A stretch of DNA of 8,713 bases. Source: Nitrososphaerota archaeon (GTDB taxonomy: Archaea; Thermoproteota; Nitrososphaeria; Nitrososphaerales; CADDZS01). The notes beneath the pieces were generated by a model. That model was not told the origin of the DNA and made no database searches. It worked only from the letters and a program-made list of their open reading frames with translations. Both the position numbers and the translations under genes were made by a program. Below, piece after piece: positions 1-5,100 of the stretch (positions within the stretch are counted from its first letter, which is position 1; every line of letters starts with the position of its first letter). Where the stretch lies: positions 1 through 8,713 of the forward strand of contig DAHVAI010000111.1 in the NCBI GenBank assembly GCA_027314685.1, given 5' to 3'.

Positions 1-402
1 TGCCTCGGGATTTGAGGGTCCGAATAATTCCGCGTCCCATTGGTAAAACCACCTGTATTTTCCATATTGTGGCTCGTCGTATCTCCAGACTGACGAGTAA
101 GCTCCTAGTCTAACTGGTGGCGCCAAATCACGCTTGGAACAAACATATCGCGTGATGCCAACAGTAAGATCAAAACGCAGGCCGAGATCTCGGTTACTCT
201 TATCTTTGAAGCAGTAAATCTCTTCTCTGATTCCAGGGCCACTCTTTGCCTCTAACGTCTCAAGGAGTTCTAGACTCGAAGGCTCCATCAATTTGTAATC
301 AAACAATCTGCAAGTTTCGATGAATCTAGATCTCACAATCTCCGAGTTTTCAGCTTCTTCAGGAGAGACATCCCTTAAACCTCGTGGAAGCGAGAAATCC
401 AT
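1..402 (-). CDS. hisS: Histidyl-tRNA synthetase, N-terminal 134 residues (truncated by window edge)
   Basis: Reading the minus strand from the ATG at 402-400 gives an open frame of 134 codons to base 1. It begins MDFSLPRGLRDVSPEEA, the usual N-terminus of HisRS, a class II enzyme that charges tRNA-His with histidine using ATP in the cytoplasm. The segment LGLRFDLTV (residues 73-81) is the expected LRFDLT motif. Motif 2 is present as WRYDEPQYGKYRWFYQWDAELFG at about residues 106-128, with Arg117 as the likely ATP/acyl-adenylate contact. Motif 3, the histidine-binding signature and the anticodon-binding domain lie beyond the window. The start is 10 nt after the rfcS stop on the same strand, so the two are probably co-transcribed; no clear Shine-Dalgarno is visible before the ATG. 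A HisZ-type paralogue cannot be excluded from a fragment, but the motifs fit catalytic HisRS well. Confidence 0.93.
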   Translation of the reverse strand, partial: MDFSLPRGLRDVSPEEAENSEIVRSRFIETCRLFDYKLMEPSSLELLETLEAKSGPGIREEIYCFKDKSNRDLGLRFDLTVGITRYVCSKRDLAPPVRLGAYSSVWRYDEPQYGKYRWFYQWDAELFGPSNPEA

Positions 403-412
403 CTTGACGACG

Positions 413-1399
413 CTACTTCTTGAGTTGTTTTCCAATTTTTGCTAGTTGAGCCAAGTAGGCGCTAAGCTGAATATCCGGATTAGCGCCCTGAAGCAACCTA
501 TAATCCGCTTCAGCCGTCGCCTGTATCGCCTCGAAAGATCCAGAATATTTTGATTTTGCAAGAGCTTCATTGGCATATTTTATGAAATCGTGTTCTGACA
601 TTCCATGAACTTGGAGAAGCTCGATCATTTTTATCCGTGCACTCGAGAAATCCCCTTCGAGAGCAGCATCTATAACCTCTGCGACCTTTGCTTTTCCGGA
701 TATCCCGGTAATCTTATTCACGCTCTCGCTCGTAATGTCTCCGAGCGTGGATGCAGCTTGAAGCATGTTGAGCGCATGCCGCATGTCGCCTTCTGTTGAT
801 TGGAAGATTGCAGCAAGGGCGGTCTTGTGGTGTTTTACTCCTTCTTTCTTGCAGATGGACTCCAGATAAGTGACGACATCATCTTCTGAAAGTCTCGAGA
901 ACCTGAAGACCGCGCATCTGCTCTGAATCGGTTCTATTATGTTCGAGCTGTAATTTGCCGTAAGGATGAACCGCGTAGTTCTTGAGCTCTCCTCCATTAT
1001 TCTGCGAAGAGCCGTCTGAGCATCGCCAGTCATGGCATCGCTTTCGTCGAGAAGCACAATTCTGAAGGGGATGTTTTCTCGCTTGTCTGCATAGCTCGAA
1101 AAGTTCTTAATTCGAACTCTGACTGTATCAATTCCGCGTTCATTGGATGCGTTCAGTTCCAGAGTGTAGTCTCTCCAACTCTCGCCCATTATTTCTCTTG
1201 CTACACACAAGGCGACAGTAGTCTTTCCCGTTCCCGGGGGGCCTGCGAACAGCATATGTGGCATTTCATTCGGTCTCTTTACTATAGCCTTCAAACGCCC
1301 GACGATCTCTGATTGGTTGATCACCTCGGAGAGGCCTAAGGGTCGGTATTTCTCCACCCACATGAGATGCTCAGAATCCGGAGCGTCAATGGATTTCAT
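413..1399 (-). CDS. rfcS: Replication factor C small subunit (clamp loader AAA+ ATPase)
   Basis: The product (328 aa from the chosen start) is the small subunit of archaeal RFC, which with the large subunit opens and loads the PCNA ring onto primer-template DNA using ATP. Visible motifs, numbered from this start: RFC box WVEKYRP at 14-20, Walker A GPPGTGKTT at 53-61, Walker B LLDESDAM at 116-123 (most relatives have DEAD, here DESD; the catalytic Asp-Glu pair is kept), sensor 1 TANY at 147-150, the inter-subunit arginine-finger SRC motif at 160-162, and sensor 2 GDMRHALNMLQ at 204-214. The helical collar domain follows. No intein is present although RFC genes are frequent intein hosts. The frame stays open to 1486, but the residues before 1405 do not look like RFC. 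The GTGGAG element at 1414-1409 sits 9 nt before the ATG at 1399, which gives the usual family length; ATG 1405 is an alternative. hisS follows after 10 nt. Confidence 0.96.
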   Translation of the reverse strand: MKSIDAPDSEHLMWVEKYRPLGLSEVINQSEIVGRLKAIVKRPNEMPHMLFAGPPGTGKTTVALCVAREIMGESWRDYTLELNASNERGIDTVRVRIKNFSSYADKRENIPFRIVLLDESDAMTGDAQTALRRIMEESSRTTRFILTANYSSNIIEPIQSRCAVFRFSRLSEDDVVTYLESICKKEGVKHHKTALAAIFQSTEGDMRHALNMLQAASTLGDITSESVNKITGISGKAKVAEVIDAALEGDFSSARIKMIELLQVHGMSEHDFIKYANEALAKSKYSGSFEAIQATAEADYRLLQGANPDIQLSAYLAQLAKIGKQLKK

Positions 1400-1408
1400 G
1401 CTCATAGT

Positions 1409-1414
1409 CTCCAC
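1409..1414 (-). promoter_or_regulatory. Ribosome binding site deciding the rfcS start
   Basis: On the minus strand the sequence GTGGAG lies 9 nt before ATG 1399 and 3 nt before ATG 1405. The spacing favours 1399 as the initiation codon. The motif is short, so this is a moderate call. Confidence 0.45.
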
Positions 1415-1422
1415 TTTTCGGC

Positions 1423-1454
1423 TGGATAAGCACCATTTCAAACGAGTGGATAAG
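1423..1454. repeat. Direct repeat TGGATAAG, two copies 24 bp apart upstream of rfcS
   Basis: Identical 8-mers TGGATAAG occur at 1423-1430 and 1447-1454 (CTTATCCA on the rfcS strand), just upstream of the rfcS start. The 24 bp period places both on nearly the same face of the helix. One copy could serve as a weak TATA-like element (CCTTATCC), or the pair could be a regulator site. Chance occurrence is possible for an 8-mer pair in this space. Confidence 0.4.
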
Positions 1455-1467
1455 GTTTTGCTGCATT

Positions 1468-1475
1468 GAATATAC
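1468..1475 (-). promoter_or_regulatory. Candidate TATA box for rfcS-hisS
   Basis: The minus strand reads GTATATTC here, an archaeal TATA-like octamer. A start site about 25 nt downstream would fall near 1445-1450 and give a leader of roughly 40-50 nt, long enough to include the GTGGAG ribosome site. Assigned by eye only. Confidence 0.3.
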
Positions 1476-1546
1476 GAACCAATCACTCAACTCTTAAGGA
1501 TCAAGCACGACCGAATCTGAAAAGTACAATTGAGATTGGCAATGCT

Positions 1547-1558
1547 AAAGTTATTATT
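1547..1558 (+). promoter_or_regulatory. Candidate BRE/TATA element for the gins23-mcm-hel308 operon
   Basis: The sequence AAAG at 1547-1550 followed by TTATTATT at 1551-1558 resembles a purine-rich BRE plus an AT-rich TATA element. A start about 25 nt downstream, near 1580, would leave only a very short leader before the gins23 ATG at 1590, consistent with the absence of a clear Shine-Dalgarno there. Low confidence because the octamer is not a strong consensus. Confidence 0.28.
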
Positions 1559-1589
1559 CTAAATGCAATTGACTCTTTAGCGAAGGCAG

Positions 1590-2132
1590 ATGTCCTCCCA
1601 GCCGACGCTTCAATATATACGCGACAGAGAATTCGCATACTTGCTGTCGAGCACAAGGCTGCGTGTGAAGCAAAAGACTTCACGGATAGACATTGGGAGT
1701 GTCCATTTGGGACCAATGAATGAAGGCGACGCAGTAGACCTTCCCAGGTGGATTGCCGAAGTATTGGTAAGACAAGGCGTTTGCGAGAGTCAGGAAGAGA
1801 GCTTTGCCTCTGAAGTGTTCAAGGCAGTAACTAGGGAGAAAATAGCAGGTCCTGAACAGATTCCACAGCTTAAACAGGACTTTTACCTGAAAATCAGGCG
1901 CCATCTGACTTTTGTGCCGAATTCAAACTCTGGCAATGCGGAGGTAGATAAGACGCGCACTTTGATTTATGATCTGATCGCGCTTCGATTGCGCAAAATT
2001 CTTAGTATTGCTAGTTCCCTTTCTCCTCCACCTGATATCAAAGAAAAACTGACTTCGGAAGAGTATCAGATATTCGACTCTGTCTACACTTTACTCCAAT
2101 CTTGGCGTTCGATGACCATGGACGGAAAGTGA
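1590..2132 (+). CDS. gins23: GINS complex subunit Gins23 (Psf2/Psf3 type)
   Basis: The 180-residue product is a GINS subunit. In archaea GINS binds MCM and a Cdc45/RecJ-like protein to activate the replicative helicase. A B-type small domain comes first: the segment IDIGSVHLGPMNEGDAVDLP followed by RWIAEVLVRQG (residues 34-63) resembles the LGPFNPG...P.WLA block of eukaryotic Psf2. A helical A-type domain follows at about 90-172, with the typical FYLKIRRHL helix at 98-106 and a conserved-looking LRLRKIL helix at 132-138. B-then-A order is that of Gins23; Gins51 has A then B. ATG 1590 is the first possible start, because an in-frame TAG lies 9 nt upstream at 1578-1580. The stop is 4 nt before the mcm ATG, matching the known gins23-mcm pairing in Sulfolobus. 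The family is very divergent, so the GINS call also rests on this context. Confidence 0.85.
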   Translation: MSSQPTLQYIRDREFAYLLSSTRLRVKQKTSRIDIGSVHLGPMNEGDAVDLPRWIAEVLVRQGVCESQEESFASEVFKAVTREKIAGPEQIPQLKQDFYLKIRRHLTFVPNSNSGNAEVDKTRTLIYDLIALRLRKILSIASSLSPPPDIKEKLTSEEYQIFDSVYTLLQSWRSMTMDGK

Positions 2133-2133
2133 T
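2129..2133 (+). promoter_or_regulatory. Short Shine-Dalgarno-like GTGAT overlapping the gins23 stop, before mcm
   Basis: GTGAT matches the 3' part of the archaeal ribosome-binding consensus GGAGGTGAT and lies 3 nt before the mcm ATG at 2137. It contains the TGA stop of gins23 (2130-2132), so termination on gins23 and initiation on mcm would occur on nearly the same bases, suggesting translational coupling. The match is short. Confidence 0.35.
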
Positions 2134-2136
2134 ATT

Positions 2137-5100
2137 ATGGAATACAGCGAAGCAAGAGTCAAGGATATCTTTGTTGACTTTCTTAAGAGCTATAAGGACG
2201 AACGCAACGAACTAAAGTACAGAATTCAGATATCACAGCTTCCGGCAAAAGGAAACAAGTCTGTAATTGTTGATTATCCAGATCTCCAAAGGTACGATAC
2301 CGACCTAGCCACCAGTTTGGTGCAGGAACCAGACAATTTCCTAAGATCGTTTGATGACGCTGCGGTCGAAACTCTAAACATAGAGAACCCTCTCTACGCT
2401 GACAAGATCAAAAAGGAACTTCACGTACGTGTTCGAGAACTTTCTGACAAAATCTCTCTAAGGGAAGTCACGAAAGAACAGCTCAATACATTGATTCTCG
2501 TTGCAGGAATGGTGACTAGGACTTCTGAGCTCAGACCACTGGCTGTAAACGCTGCGTTCAGGTGCACCAATCGGCATCTTACAATGGTCGAGCAAACCGG
2601 TTCGAGCACGGTTCTGAGGCGGCCAATCAAGTGTGAGACAGAAGGTTGCGGGGAAACCCGAAATTTTGAGCTTGACGAGCGAAAGACAGAGTTCCTTGAT
2701 TTTCAGGTGATAAAGATCCAAGAGATGCCTGAAGAGCTACCACCGGGGCAACTGCCTCAGTCATTTGATGTGAATATGACGGGCGATCTGGTAAACACCG
2801 CTCGACCAGGGGATAGAATCTTCCTAACCGGCATCGTCAAGGCAGAGTCAGAGAATTTTGGTGGCTCCTCACGTAAACTCTTCAACACTAGGATAGAGGC
2901 GAACTTTACGGAGCAGCATGGAAAGCGGCCGGAGGAACTAGAGATTTCGCGCGAGGAAGAAGAAGAAATCAAGGGCATTGCGACCATGCCTGGCGCCTTT
3001 GATAGACTGGTCTCGTCTGTGGCGCCTGCGATATTTGGCCACGAACTTCACAAGGAAGCTGCTTTGCTCCTAATGGTCGGGTCTCCGCAGAAGAGTTTGC
3101 CCGATGGCTCGACACTCCGAGGAGACATTAACATACTTCTGGTTGGAGACCCTGGAACCGCTAAGTCAGAACTTCTAAAGTATGTTGCTCGAATTGCTCC
3201 AAGAGGTCTGTTTACGAGCGGCAGAGGAACAACGGCAGCTGGCCTTACGGCTGCCGTAGTCAAAGAGAAGAACGGAATGATGATGCTAGAGGCAGGCGCA
3301 ACCGTATTGGCTGACCTTGGAGTTGCGTGCCTACATCCCGCGTCAAAAATAATCATCGACGGACGAATAGTTTCCGTCGGAGACCTTGCAAAAGGTGTGA
3401 ATTTCGTCGTCGGACTCTCCGAAGGGAAAGTCTCGGAGATAGGAAAACTTAGTGGGTTTGTACCAACCTTGAATACCGAGACGCTCAAGGTTGAAAACGA
3501 CTTCTCGACTAAGCTAAGAAGACGATGGCATCACGGGTCTATTGTCACCTTGAAACTAAGATCGGGATTCGAAGTCAGTGTTACTCCAGACCACCTACTG
3601 CTTGATGGTAACACTCTTGGATGGAAGACGGCTGGCGATTTCAGAGTCGGAGATTCAGTGATATCGCCTCTATTATTGCCCCCACAATCCACTTCCGAAG
3701 ATCTATACCTGTGGAACATTCTTCCTGAAAATACAAAAGTCGCTCTCACCAACGAAGAAAAGGATCAACTAAAGCAGCTCATCTACCAAAAATTTGAGTC
3801 GATCGCACAAGCAGCCCGGATTTTGGAATTGCCGCGGCTTCCAAGCTACTTTGGGCAAAGACTACAACCGTCTTTAAAGGAGCTCCGGGTTCTAGTATCA
3901 GCTTTGGGAGTGACAGAAGAGTGGAAATCAAATCTGCACATATATGACAAATCTAAGCTATTCGAGAACAAGATAACGCCAGAGTTTGCATATGTCTGCG
4001 GATTCATTTTGGGAGATGGCCATGTCTCCATCAGCAAGCGTCGCGCGACCATTACAATTCACCAATCAGCGGTGCATGCAGAATACATTGAACAACTCAC
4101 AAAATGTTGGAGCAAAGTGTTCAAGACTCCTTTCGAGATCGGCAAACCTCGCCTAGAAGAATCTGTGATACGCGGTCGCAAATTGATTTCGAACTCCTAT
4201 AACTGGCGCGTAAGCAGAAGGGTTCTTGCCAGCGTTTACACTTATCTCACTCGAGATAACTTGGCAACGATTCTTTCATTGCCATCAGATGTTCTAGCAG
4301 GCCTACTGTCGGGTCTGACAGATGCTGATGGTTGTGTGACTCAAAAGCCATCTCTAAAAGATCGAGAATTGTCCAATACATGGAACGTTGTGTACACCTT
4401 TAGCTCAAATCGTGAGAGCAACCTGAATCTTCTTCTCGGACTAAGAAGATTTGGCTGTTTGGGCTCCTATAGAAGAGTGAAGCACAGCATTGGATCTATC
4501 GTCGTGAGTGGTAGGAGAGATTGTAATGAGCTACATAGGGCTCTTTCTCTGTCTGTCAAGATGAGAAAACATCTCCCCAAACCGCGTCGTTACAATATTT
4601 CCGGCGCATCCGAAAAAATACCTTCAAATCCAGTTGCAGAGATATTCCGGCGAGTGTTTGATCTCACTTCTAGAGCGGACCTGACCAGACTCGGCATATG
4701 GTCTTCAATATACGAAAGCAAAAACCTACGGCGACAGGCATCGGTTACCCAAGTTTCAAAGATTCTATCCGGTTACAAGATATTCCAGGAAGAAGAAAAG
4801 GCAGCCCTAACTAGACTTACGAACAGCGATTATTTCCACGACAATGTCATATCCATCGAAAATTCCAACTATGACGGGTTTGTGTACGATATAATTTTGC
4901 ATGGTAAAAATCACAATTTTGTTGCAGATGGCACCATAGTTCACAATTGCATTGATGAGTTCGACAAGATGCGAGATGAAGACAGATCAGCATTACACGA
5001 AGTGATGGAGCAGCAATCCTATCATCCTTCTGTCGAGATCGCTCTCGCTGATGGTTCCAGGACTCTCATCGGGGATTATGTAGAGAGGCTGATGCGCGAA

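Larger units (their letters stand above)
1400..1589. promoter_or_regulatory. Divergent intergenic region between rfcS and gins23
   Basis: This stretch of about 190 nt separates the leftward rfcS-hisS genes from the rightward gins23-mcm-hel308 genes, so it should hold both promoters. It is richer in A and T than its flanks. A leftward reading frame extends rfcS through part of it, and a rightward frame from a TTG at 1466 overlaps gins23, but neither encodes anything recognisable. Candidate TATA elements and a short direct repeat are listed separately. I see no RNA gene here. Confidence 0.6.

Noticed and set aside
605..799. Open frame on the plus strand inside rfcS
   Set aside because: It is antisense to a well-supported gene and its translation has no known motif.
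1400..1486. N-terminal extension of rfcS to the ATG at 1486
   Set aside because: The 29 extra residues do not resemble RFC, would cover the promoter region, and give a length above the family norm. The ribosome-site spacing supports 1399 (or 1405).
1609..1620. TATA-like CAATATATACG at the start of gins23
   Set aside because: It lies inside the coding sequence (codons for QYIR). A promoter here would start transcription downstream of the only plausible gins23 start and before no other suitable start codon.
1466..1723. Rightward open frame of 85 codons from a TTG, overlapping the start of gins23
   Set aside because: It has no recognisable motif and overlaps gins23 in another frame over more than half of its length. 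The gins23 frame encodes a coherent GINS protein, so this is a shadow frame.
3048..3488. 146-codon antisense frame across the MCM Walker A region and intein 1 start
   Set aside because: It is a mirror of the strongly coding plus-strand frame, biased in Ser, Pro and Thr as such shadows are, and crosses the host-intein junction without any sign of function.
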